Source of the DNA: Candidatus Gastranaerophilales bacterium
Lineage (GTDB): Bacteria; Cyanobacteriota; Vampirovibrionia; Gastranaerophilales; Gastranaerophilaceae
Length of the DNA stretch: 46,159 nt
Assembly (NCBI GenBank): GCA_944325865.1
Contig: CALVBS010000010.1
Span: 1-46,159 of the forward strand
Direction: 5' to 3'
Below are positions 24,060-34,000 of this stretch, piece by piece (within the stretch, counting starts at the first letter, position 1; every line of letters begins with the position of its first letter). A model generated the notes under the pieces. That model was not told the DNA's origin. It worked only from the letters and a program-made list of their open reading frames with translations, and ran no database searches. Made by a program: the position numbers and the translations under genes.

Positions 24060-24082
24060 AAAAATAAAAAATTTTGCTATAT
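24060..24082 (-). promoter_or_regulatory. GCAAAA...TATTTTT upstream box
   Basis: Minus-strand ATATAGCAAAATTTTTTATT followed by TTT, 17 bases before the ART-like gene's ATG. It is the same as the box at 20907-20930 except for one A. Confidence 0.45.
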
Positions 24083-24155
24083 TATTACATATTTTTAATA
24101 ATAAGTTGAAAAAGATAGTAGTTTAGTAAAAAATATTTCCAAAAGGGGGCTGCAA

Positions 24156-25427
24156 ATGAATGAACAAAAGAAAAATACAAACAAAAAAGTGAAAAAGTTT
24201 TACATAATTCTGGGAATGCTTCTAATTCTTCTTATACCCATATTATTTCTCGGTAATATTGTAAATGACAGAGAAAATTATCGGGATGAAGCTGTTAACA
24301 AAGTAAAAGTTTCCTGGGCCGATGTACAAACAATAAGCCCGCCTGAATTAAATATATTTATTCCGGAGAAAAAAGAAACCGTCACAAAATCACTTGAATT
24401 AAACAACTATGAAGCTGAGGTAAAGGTAAAAACAGAACTCCGTAAAAAGGGGATTTTTACGGTTCCGGTTTATACTGCTGACGTTGAATTAAAAGGAGAC
24501 TTTTTAAACTCTTATGGAGATTTAAAAAATATAAAATCAGAACTTTTAATAAATGTAACCGACTCAAAAGGTTTTATCTCTCAACCTAAATTTAAATTTC
24601 TAAGTGATAAACCGGTAACTAACAGTTCTAAAAAATATACAAAAATATTAAACACTAATGAAAAGAGTTTACCGTTTGAAATAACATATCAAATTCGCGG
24701 AATAAATGAAATTTACGTTGTGCCGGGAGGTATAAATAACGAAATTGAAATTGAAGGGGACTGGAGCAATCCAAGCTTCGAAGGGGATTTCCTTCCATCG
24801 GAAAAAGAAATAACCGATAAAGATTTTGAAGCAGAATGGAAAATTCCTGCAATAGCCGTAGCATCGCTTAATAATGAACCGTCCAACCTTAAAACTAATT
24901 CAGACACAAATTACGGTTATACTCCATCTCAAACAATAGAAAAAGCCGGAGTATCTTTTTTAATGCCGGTTGACAATTACAGAATGGCAACAAGAGCAGT
25001 TAAATATTCTTTCCTATTTCTGGCATTGACATTTCTGGCATACTTTATCTTTGAAATTACCGCTAAAAACACAAAACCGATACATCAGCTCCAATATTTA
25101 ATGATGGGCGGAGCAATGCTTATATTCTATTTGCTTCTTGTTTCAATCTCAGAATTTATGGCATTTTGGGGTGCATATATTATAGCGGCAGGCATGACTA
25201 TAGGCTTAATTGGATTATATACGTATTTTGTAATAACTAAAAAAGAGAATTTAAAATTTTCACTGTTAATATGTGGCATAATGGCAATTTTATATATATT
25301 CCTTTATGTATTGCTTGCCCTTCAGGATTTATCTTTAATAATAGGGAGTTTAATGCTGTTCCTGATTATGGCCTTGATTATGTATTCAACAAGAAATGTA
25401 GAATGGGACAATGACAATAACAACTAA
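24156..25427 (+). CDS. creD: CreD-like inner-membrane protein
   Basis: 423 residues. One N-terminal membrane anchor (residues about 15-38) precedes a large extracytoplasmic beta-rich region (40-285). A C-terminal block of about five helices follows, with the CreD signatures KPIHQLQYLMMGGAMLIFYL, LLVSISEF, LYVLLALQDLSLIIGSLML and MYSTRNVEW. CreD is linked to envelope stress and beta-lactam response in proteobacteria; the CreBC sensor pair is not seen here. AAAAGGGGGC precedes the ATG. It is divergent from the ART-like gene and ends before a palindromic repeat and a strong terminator. Confidence 0.88.
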   Translation: MNEQKKNTNKKVKKFYIILGMLLILLIPILFLGNIVNDRENYRDEAVNKVKVSWADVQTISPPELNIFIPEKKETVTKSLELNNYEAEVKVKTELRKKGIFTVPVYTADVELKGDFLNSYGDLKNIKSELLINVTDSKGFISQPKFKFLSDKPVTNSSKKYTKILNTNEKSLPFEITYQIRGINEIYVVPGGINNEIEIEGDWSNPSFEGDFLPSEKEITDKDFEAEWKIPAIAVASLNNEPSNLKTNSDTNYGYTPSQTIEKAGVSFLMPVDNYRMATRAVKYSFLFLALTFLAYFIFEITAKNTKPIHQLQYLMMGGAMLIFYLLLVSISEFMAFWGAYIIAAGMTIGLIGLYTYFVITKKENLKFSLLICGIMAILYIFLYVLLALQDLSLIIGSLMLFLIMALIMYSTRNVEWDNDNNN

Positions 25428-25442
25428 ATTATTAATAAAAAA

Positions 25443-25481
25443 ATCCTCCGCCGCGATGCGGCACCTCCTTTAAAAAGGAGG
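25443..25481. repeat. Two-hairpin palindromic repeat, copy 2
   Basis: CCTCC, a 5-bp hairpin GCCGC-GAT-GCGGC (25450-25462), then CCTCCTTT pairing with AAAGGAGG. It matches the element at 11071-11111 with compensatory changes in the first stem. Confidence 0.7.
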
Positions 25482-25486
25482 CATGC

Positions 25487-25527
25487 AGAAAATTCTCCAG
25501 TTGTAACTGGAGAATTTTCTATTATTT
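25487..25527 (+). terminator. Strong intrinsic terminator after creD
   Basis: A perfect 16-bp stem, AGAAAATTCTCCAGTT (25487-25502) with its complement at 25505-25520, is followed by ATTATTTAT. The stem starts with A and ends with T runs, so it may act on both strands. Confidence 0.85.
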
Positions 25528-25549
25528 ATAATTTTGCATTATTTTGTAC

Positions 25550-25690
25550 AAAAAATCCCTGAAATGGATTCCAGCTCAGATGCAGGCGAGTTACACGAGC
25601 CTTGCAGATGAGGGTACTTTGATAAGTAAAGCCATAGAGTTTTGAGTTACACGAAAAACTCCCGTGGCTCGAAGACTTTTCGGGATTTTT
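25550..25690. other. Structured non-coding stretch beside the tRNA
   Basis: Bounded by AAAAAATCCC (25550-25559) and GGGATTTTT (25682-25690), which are inverted. It holds a direct repeat GAGTTACACGA at 25588 and 25644, CGAGCC/GGCTCG inverted repeats, and GAGTTTT/AAAAACTC around the second copy. Its left edge, AATCCCTGAAATGGATTC, resembles the tRNA 3' end at 25729-25747. No open frame fits. It may be a small RNA or the relic of an insertion at the tRNA. Confidence 0.45.
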
Positions 25691-25730
25691 AAAATTTCAG
25701 CTATTTGCGAAAAAGTTTACAACAAAAAAA

Positions 25731-25800
25731 TCCCGAAGATGGATTCGAACCACCGTTAGAAGAGCCAGAATCTTCTGTCCTGCCACTAGACGATTCGGGA
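25731..25800 (-). tRNA. tRNA-Gln (anticodon CTG), slightly atypical
   Basis: Read leftward: acceptor TCCCGAA pairs with TTCGGGA. D-arm GTC...GAC, anticodon stem GAAGA/TCTTC with loop TTCTGGC, and T-arm GGTGG-TTCGAAT-CCATC follow. The anticodon CTG reads CAG, glutamine; the U1-A72 pair is also typical of tRNA-Gln. It is only 70 bases with a four-base variable loop. CCA is not encoded and the discriminator position is T followed by a T-run, which is unusual, so a degenerate copy cannot be excluded. Confidence 0.8.
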
Positions 25801-25880
25801 TTGAATATGCTTATATTATAAATTGAAAAATATTTTTCTGCAAGCCCAATTTATAAAAAATTACAAATATTATAAGAATT

Positions 25881-26936
25881 ATGGAAAAAAAATATTTATA
25901 TGTTTTAATTAGAAGTATGCAAATACAATCAATATCTTTGGGATATACATTATCACCCGCAAAATTTATGCTCGCCCCCAAAGGATTAAATCAGTCTATT
26001 AATAAAAGAGATTATAATTCAACAGATGTTTATACTCCGGAATATAAGGATATCAGTTTCGGCCAAAAGCTTAACTATGTTGATTTTATTAAGACTTTGC
26101 ATAAAGTTTACAAGAATAAATCTTTAAAGAATATAGTGCTTTCTGCTATCAGCGAACAGAAGAATTATGTTGGAAGCGGATTTTCAGCCGATGTATATTC
26201 TATCCCCGGAGTGGATAAATATCTTATAAGGCTTGAGCGTAAACATTTCAGTCCTGGCAGCTTTAGTAAATACCCGATAATATCAGAACCCCAGAATGAA
26301 CTCGCACCGAATTTCGGACAATACATTGCAACAAACAATCATGGATTTTTTATTACCAAGAAAGTTTTTGGTGAAAGCCATTCTCTTCCGAATTGGTCAG
26401 AAAAAATAAAGGGAATTGAAAACGATTCATCAGCCCTCACACACAAAGAAGCTGAATACATTTTAAAAAAAATAACCGAATTATCTGAATTTCCGCAAAA
26501 AAGTTTTGATGAACTATCATTGAAAATTCAGAAACTTAATAAACATACAGATTGTGAAATAGATATTATGAATCCTAATAACCTTATATTAAATAACCAA
26601 TTACAGGAAATTAATATAATAGACTTATGGTATCATCACAGTGATAACGGTTCAACAGCACCATTTAACGGCACGGATAGTATGATAAATCTCATGCTCG
26701 ATCCGCTAACTCATAATCAAGTGTATGAAAAACTGGGAAATAATGGAAAAGAAAAACTTATCAATGCCTCTAAAAAAATAATTCAAAAAGTTTTTATTGC
26801 AGCTCAAAAAACCGGACTTACAAGAACAAAAAATAATGCAACGATTATCTATAAGGATTTTGACAAAAATGCCAACCTTACCTTTGCAGTTCCGGCTTAT
26901 GACGAGTTTTTAAAATTGTATCATGATTTATTATAA
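25881..26936 (+). CDS. Kinase-fold protein with F-motif leader
   Basis: 351 residues from ATG 25881; the ATG at 25917 (MQIQSISLGYTLSPAKF) fits the leader pattern of neighbouring genes better. Kinase-fold landmarks: glycine loop VGSGFSADVY (97-106), a following strand KYLIRLERK with Arg or Lys in place of the usual Lys, catalytic-loop-like EIDIMNPNNLIL (Asp229, Asn234) and INIIDLW (Asp248) as the DFG equivalent. The D-x4-N spacing and later Asp fit aminoglycoside-phosphotransferase or small-molecule/protein kinases. An ISFGQKLN element at 58-65 also matches the F-motif. No signal peptide. A host- or rival-directed kinase is speculation. Confidence 0.6.
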   Translation: MEKKYLYVLIRSMQIQSISLGYTLSPAKFMLAPKGLNQSINKRDYNSTDVYTPEYKDISFGQKLNYVDFIKTLHKVYKNKSLKNIVLSAISEQKNYVGSGFSADVYSIPGVDKYLIRLERKHFSPGSFSKYPIISEPQNELAPNFGQYIATNNHGFFITKKVFGESHSLPNWSEKIKGIENDSSALTHKEAEYILKKITELSEFPQKSFDELSLKIQKLNKHTDCEIDIMNPNNLILNNQLQEINIIDLWYHHSDNGSTAPFNGTDSMINLMLDPLTHNQVYEKLGNNGKEKLINASKKIIQKVFIAAQKTGLTRTKNNATIIYKDFDKNANLTFAVPAYDEFLKLYHDLL

Positions 26937-26955
26937 ACCTGACAGCATAATATGC

Positions 26956-27384
26956 TTACTCAACTTCAGCGAATTGAAACTGTCCTTTACTTTTATCATA
27001 TGAAACTTCATATTTTTTATTTGGTTCTACGTTAACTTCAATCTTTTGAGGATCATATGTTGTTCTAACCCACTTATGAAGAATCCCCGGTCTTTGAGTT
27101 TCATATTGTAATTCAAGAACGTTTGTTCCAGGAAGTAAATAATGTCCTCTTTTTGCGAACCCAACCATGATTTGCTCTTTAGGTTCACCATTAACTGACA
27201 AACAGTTCAAGGTAGTAGTGAAACCCAGAGGATGAAACTGGCAATCTTTTATAACCATAACCGAGGCTTCAGGATGCTCTTTTTCAAACTGTTTTTTAGA
27301 CATATTGTGCACATACATGGCAACTACCTGTATTATCACACCCAAAAGTATTATACCGCCTACAAGAAAAATATACTGACTCAT
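26956..27384 (-). CDS. Membrane-anchored protein, function unknown
   Basis: 142 residues. One N-terminal transmembrane helix (YIFLVGGIILLGVIIQVVAMYV) is followed by a beta-rich soluble domain of about 115 residues with GHYLLPGTNVLELQY and a Lys/Val-rich end (IEVNVEPNKKYEVSYD). AAGGAGATTAAA precedes the ATG. It is ten bases downstream of the 154-residue membrane gene on the same strand, so the two form an operon. No family recognised. Confidence 0.7.
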   Translation of the reverse strand: MSQYIFLVGGIILLGVIIQVVAMYVHNMSKKQFEKEHPEASVMVIKDCQFHPLGFTTTLNCLSVNGEPKEQIMVGFAKRGHYLLPGTNVLELQYETQRPGILHKWVRTTYDPQKIEVNVEPNKKYEVSYDKSKGQFQFAEVE

Positions 27385-27394
27385 TTTAATCTCC

Positions 27395-27859
27395 TTATTT
27401 TTTTACTGTATCCACTTTTATAGGTTCACTATTTTGATTTCTTGCACCTAATGCTGTCAATAATTGTTCATAATCATCTCCGCTAAAATTAGAACAATCG
27501 AAATAACATTCATTTCCAGTTTCTTTACTTATATAATAAATGTCCTGATCTTCGGCATTTTTTGTATTTGAATATTGAGAATATTCAGACCAGCTGTATT
27601 TATCAATATCAAGAGAGGTAATTATTTTACCAAATCTTTTTACGAGAAATTTATTATCATCTGTTAAAATAACAGAAAAATTATCACTGACAAAAACTTT
27701 ATATAAAATCAAACAAACAACTATTATTGCAGCTACAACGGCTATAAGGAAATTATGCGTAAGTTTCGCTGTTAAATTAAGAACAAACCAACCACCGCAA
27801 AAAGCACAAATCGTCCAAAAAAGTTTTGTTGTCAACTTACTCTTATATTCTTTCATCAC
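27395..27859 (-). CDS. Two-helix membrane protein, function unknown
   Basis: 154 residues. Two adjacent transmembrane helices at about 10-27 and 33-52 are followed by a PH-like soluble part (FSVILTDDNKFLVKRFGKII, DIYYISKETGNECYFDCSNF). The layout is like small bacterial YcxB or bPH-type proteins, but the similarity is weak. Two ATG codons stand at the start. First gene of a two-gene leftward unit. Confidence 0.65.
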   Translation of the reverse strand: MMKEYKSKLTTKLFWTICAFCGGWFVLNLTAKLTHNFLIAVVAAIIVVCLILYKVFVSDNFSVILTDDNKFLVKRFGKIITSLDIDKYSWSEYSQYSNTKNAEDQDIYYISKETGNECYFDCSNFSGDDYEQLLTALGARNQNSEPIKVDTVKK

Positions 27860-27966
27860 TCTAACTCCATATCATAATGATTTTTTATAATTATACTTCA
27901 GAAATAAATAATAATCTAATTCATAAAAAATATTTATTTAACTTTAAATATATATTAACAAACATT

Positions 27967-28006
27967 AAACAGCACAGAAATTTAATATTAAATTTCCGCA
28001 CTGTTT
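27967..28006 (-). terminator. Hairpin at the end of the giant lipase/RTX gene
   Basis: AAACAG/CTGTTT arms enclose the perfect palindrome GAAATTTAATATTAAATTTC (27977-27996). It lies about 20 bases after the stop at 28028. The U-run on the minus strand is weak. Confidence 0.5.
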
Positions 28007-28027
28007 ATATTCTCTCAATATAATACT

Positions 28028-31000
28028 TTACATATGCCATGAGGAGGCAACCAGATTCATCAAATCCTCATTATTTTTAACTGATTCTATATTAGTAAAT
28101 TCAATACCGTTATTGGCCGCATAAGATGTCATATTCTGAATAATTTTATTTATATCCTCATTAGACAAATATTTACCGTCACTTAATTGAATTCTCTCGA
28201 CAGTATTATTTTCAAGTTCCTGATTTTTTACGGTAATAGAATCTTCACCCAAAGCAGTACCGTAATCAATAATCAGATCATTACCATCCTTAAATATAGC
28301 GATATTAGAAGATTCAACCGAATTATCAAACCTTATAACATCATCAATACCTGCATCATCAGTTACGGTATCATTACCGTCTCCGCTGGAGAATATATAT
28401 GTATCATCTCCTATTCCTCCATATAAAGAATCATTACCGCCGGATCCGTAAATAATATCATCACCTGCAAGCCCTTTTAAAACATTATCGCCGGAATTAC
28501 CGTTTATAATATTATCAACAGAATTACCCGTTCCGTTAAGATTAGATTCCGTAAGCAGATTTAGATTTTCAAAATTGTCCGAAAGAGTATAGCTGTATGT
28601 AACATTAACAGTATCAATACCGTCATCTTTCAGTTCAACAATTTTATCGTAACTACTGTCAATAAAATAAGTATCATCACCTTTTCCGCCTACCATAACA
28701 TCCGAGCCGGAACCACCGTCAAGAATATCGTCACCGGTATTACCATATAGTATGTCGTTTCCGTCATTACCATATAATTCATCATTCTGGCTTCCACCAG
28801 TCAATGTATTATTTCCCTTACTTCCCTCAAGCTTGTTGTAATAAGAATTCATAAAAATCTCATCAATCTGTTTATACGAAGTGACAGAATTATTTGAAAT
28901 AACACCTTTGGAAATTGTCTGCTTATAGAGATATCCGTTTACGTCAAATGTATAGTCATATTTATATACTTCAACAAGCTTACCGTTTCTGCTAAGCTCT
29001 GTCTTTGTAATTCTGCCGTCTGCATCATATGTATATTTTGTCTGTTCATATAAATACGGAGTCCAGATAGATTCTGATGTTGACTTATAAACATTTTCCT
29101 GAGTTATACGGCAATAATCATCATAAACATATTTAATTTCTTTAGTTTTACCGGTAAACCACTTGTAATAAGTATAATTTCTAGTTCCAACTTTTTCCGA
29201 AACCTGTTTTCCATAGTCTTCAATTACTGCATCACACTCAATCAACCCGTTAGCATTATATGTATAGTTATGTTCTGCCTTTGTTCTGTAATCCCAAACA
29301 TAATCAATTCCGGAAGTGTTTAGGACAGCTTTATTATAACCGATAACTTCTTTTGTGTGAGTCAAATTACCGGCAGAATTATATTCATAGCTTTTTTCAG
29401 AAGTCTTACGCATATTGTAAACTGTATAGTGATAAGTTCTTGTACCAACTTTTTTAGTGAGTTCTTCTCCGTAAGAACTGTTGACAACCTCTTTTGTAAT
29501 TCTACCGTTTTGATAAGTGTAAGTAATTTGTTCCTGCGGTCTATAGGCCCATGTTGTAACAACACCTCCTGAGCCGACACTTTCTTGATTGTAACCGACA
29601 GTTGTATTTTTACCTGTAAGATTACCCTCAGAGTCATAAGTATAAATAGTTTCTTTTGTCTTACGAGACTTTTCGTACTTATAATACGAATAATCTTTCC
29701 CGGAGATAGTTGTACCTTCAACCTTTTCTCCATAGCAGCTCGTTACAGTTTCACTTAGTATCTGGTTATTTGAATTGTAGGTATATGTAATATTTTCATC
29801 AACCCTTATTGCCGGTGTGGTATTTTTAGTTCCGTCAAAGTTAATACCGAGCACTTTATTATAACGAACTTCAGTCTTTATGCTGGTAATATCCCCATGT
29901 GCATTATAAGTATAAGAAATTTTCTCATCAAAAGCATCAGATGCAGTTCCATTAAAAGTTTCTATTTTTGATATTCTGTCTTGTGAGTCATAGCTATAGT
30001 TTATAGTTTTATCAGTTCTAAAATTCCCATAATATTTTTCTTTTACAACACTTTGACTTAACAGTCCCCTTGAATTATAAGAATAAGTTACAATATTATC
30101 CAAAATGGCTTCATTATCCGTATTTCCTTCATAATTCGTTTCCTGAACAAGTTGATTTTGAGAATTGTATTCGCATTCTTTTTTAGATTTTAAATATTTT
30201 GTACTGTAGTATTCGGTTTCATCAACAAGCAGCCCCAGGGCATTATAATTTCTTACAATTTGCTCTCTGCCATTTGTATAATAATATGTTTCTTTAGAGA
30301 CAAACCCGCTTTCACCATATGTTCTCTCCATTATAAGATTACCGTAATCATCATACTCTCTGTCGATAGCACTTGCACCGGAAGTCACATCAAGATAATT
30401 TACATCAGAGTAAAGCTTATCAACACCACCGCTTGCATATTTTATATAAAGTTCTTTTGCATCAAAAATTGTTCCATCAGCAAATTCAAACTTTTCTATT
30501 CTTGAATTTTTATCTATATTTGAATTTTTAATGGTAATCTTATCTGCTGAATTATTTTTGAAAGTAATAATAAGGTCAAAACCTGTTTTAGTCAAAATTA
30601 TATTATCTTGTGTAATTCCCTCACCGAATTTTATTGTATCCAAAGAAATATTTGACGGATCATCTTCAATAATTATATCCTGTCCGTCACCGGTATTAAA
30701 TATATATGTGTCACTTCCTTTTCCGCCAATAAGAGTATCGTTACCTTTTTTACCATTCAAAATATTATCGGCATTATTTCCTTCTATAGTATTATTAAGA
30801 GTATTTCCGGAGCCTGATAAATTTTCAGTACCAGAAAGCTGAAGATTTTCAATATTATCACCAAGAGTATAATCTATTAAAGAAACAACCGTGTCGGTTC
30901 CTTCGTTTGTTTTTTCGTTTATCGTTGCATTTTCACTGTCAACCAGATATGTGTCATTACCGGTTCCGCCAGCCAGAATATCACTTCCGCCATTTCCGTA

Positions 31001-34000
31001 TAAAATATCATTACCTGCCCCGCCGTTTAAAGTATTATTTGCGGAATTTCCCTCCAGATAGTTGTCCAAAGAGTTACCCGTACCGTTGATTTCATCTTCC
31101 CCGTCAAGAACTAAATTTTCCAGATTATCACCAAGAGTATATGTAACGGAAGATTTTATGGTATCAATACCTTCATTAATATTTTCAACAATTAAATCAT
31201 TTTTGTTAGCATCACTTATAATATAGGTATCATTACCTTTACCGCCCATTGCAGTATTTGTTCCGCTGACAGTATTGATAATATTATCAAAGTCATTACC
31301 CGTAATAGTATTATTAAGGCTGTTACCAACAGCATTAATATTTCCGCTTCCTATTAATGTTAAATTTTCAACATTATCCGGCAGTTGATAAGATATTGAA
31401 GAATAAATAGTGTCACTACCCTCATTTTCATTTTCAACCACACTGTCGCCGGAATTATCAACGTAGTAAACATCATCACCGGCTCCGCCTTTCATAATAT
31501 CTTTCCCTAACCCGCCAATAATTGTGTCATTGCCGGCACCGCCCTGAATATAATCATTTCCGGCAAGACCGTCCAAGGTACTACCGACATCCGTTCCGAC
31601 AATAACATCATCATAACCGGTTGCAACAGATACAGAGATTTGACTTAAAATGTCAGAGGCAGTATAGGCAGTACCGTCTGAAAATTCAATCGTTTCAATC
31701 TTATTATCATCATTTTCAAACCAGTTAATTATGGTAATAGAATCTGTCATATCTTTTATGCTAACAATAAGATCTTTATTATTTCTGACGAATTTCACAT
31801 CCTCAGTGTTGATACCGGTATTCAACTTAATTTTATCTGTTCCCGCATAGTCAACAATAACATCATTACCGTCACCGGAATTAAATATATAGGTAGTATC
31901 GCCTTCAAAATTTATAATTGCATCATCACCTTTGCCTGCCGTAATCGTATCATTGCCTGCAGAACTTATAATAAAATCAGGATTATTGCTTCCGGAGAGA
32001 GTATCTGCTGCGGAAGTATCGCGTTTCATATTCATAATCTGGCCGGAATTTATTACAAACCCGTCTGCAAATACGAAATTTTCAACTCTTTGTTCAGAAG
32101 TCGCATACCAGTTTTTTACGGTTAATTTATTATCAGTACCAAGAAGAGAAATTATTAAATCATTTCCGTTTCTTGTAATTGAAATATCTTTTGCCTTAAC
32201 CCCGTCGCCGAAAATAATTGTATCCTGTCCGGCATCAACGAGTTTATCCTGATAAACCCAGCGGCTTTTCCATTTTTTGAAAATCCAGAAACCACTCTGA
32301 TACCACTCCTGTCTTGCAATTTTAATCCAGCGTTCATCAAGTACCGTATCTTTTCCGTCGCCTTCGTAAATATAAGTATCATTACCATAGCCGCCCTGCA
32401 TGGAATCATCGCCTTCACCGCCGTCAAGGGTATCGTTGCCGTCACCGCCGATAAGGGTGTCATCGCCGAGGCCTCCGCTCAAATAATCGTCACCGGCTCC
32501 GCCGTTTAATATATCGTCGCCGTCCATGCCGTAAATTATGTCCGCATTATCAGTTCCCGTAATTACGTCATCCCCATCCGTTCCAATAACATACATCGGC
32601 GTATTCGGATTAAGAATTGCAAGGCTTCCGTCTTCGAGGAACTGGAATCCGCTGTTAAGATAAGAGATTAAAGATGCCCCGTAACCCTTTTCCGTTATAG
32701 TATATGCAAGTTTATTACCGTCAAGACAGTCGGAATCATTCAGAACTTTAGCAATAATATATGAGGCAAAGAAATTTTTCTGGTTCGGGAGGTTTTCGAT
32801 TAAGTTTTCATAAGTATTATCATTATAGAGTATAGAATCCGTTTTGTAATCGTAATTTATTTCAAACGCATCGCCAATTCGAGTTTGAGCAAGGAATTCG
32901 GTATAGATTTTATTTTTCAAAGACTGATAAGCACTATCAAAGAATACCTTTTTGTCAGCGGTAATCTCGCCTTGCAAATCAAGTCCCAAATACTTATTGA
33001 GAATTTCTATTTCGCGGCTGTTAATTCCGTTTTGAACGGCATCAGCGGAAATATCTTCACATCCGATCCATTTTGCAAGGAATTCATCCATTTTGTCGTA
33101 AAGAGCTTTGGCGTCGTCATATCGTGAAAGTTCGCGGACAAAAGATTTCAAATCTTCGTCATTTGTCATGGCAAGCTGCAGGTCTGCAACCTGTCCGTAT
33201 CCTCTAAGCCAGACCATATCAAGAACATCCGCACTTAATTCATAACTTCCGTTGTATTGCGTGTAAATCTTATTGAACGCAAGATTTACGTTATAAATGT
33301 GGAGCATGGTTCCGTCGGTTGTGGTGAAAGTTGACATGCCCGTAATCGTATTGTTATTTTGTTCGTCGTTAATCTTGACGGCATTGAGGTTAATCGAGGC
33401 AATTCCCGCATCCGTAAGGGATTTCAATTCGCCATCGTCCGTAATCCCGTTTTCGTTCAAATCCTGCCAGATTTTCAGGCTGCTGAATTGGGAATCGGAA
33501 GAATTAATAATTCCGTCGTTGTTGGAATCGTAGTCTGCCAGAACCTCAAATCCGCTCTGGGTTTCGGTGCCGAAAAGTTCTTCCTGACGTGTAATTTTGC
33601 CGTCATTGTCTTTATCAACAGCAAGGAATGCGTCGTATTTGCTTATCCAGCCCGTTTTATTTGAGAAATCGGAGTTTTGAATATTAAAATAAATATTTGT
33701 ATCGTCTATGTTTAGCGTCTTTATTCCGTCGCCTGTCAAATCCAGAACCAGAGGGCAGCCCCTGTCTATAGAGATTTCGGCTTTTGGCGTGGCTTCCGGA
33801 GTTGATACATCTGCATCCATTACGTTGCTTGAAGGAATTTCGTAATTCCCGCTTATGCTCCCTGTGAATGCGTTCACCGTATATACGCTAGCAGTATCGC
33901 CGCTATTTTCCGTATTTGTGTTTACCAGAAAATTCAGCAGGCTTGAGCCGGCTAGCATGCCCGTTGCCGCAGAGCCGCTCGTTAACGAATTCAATGCCCA

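Noticed and set aside
29362-29733. 123-codon frame inside the giant gene
   Set aside because: Same-strand alternative frame within the YD repeats, no start signal.
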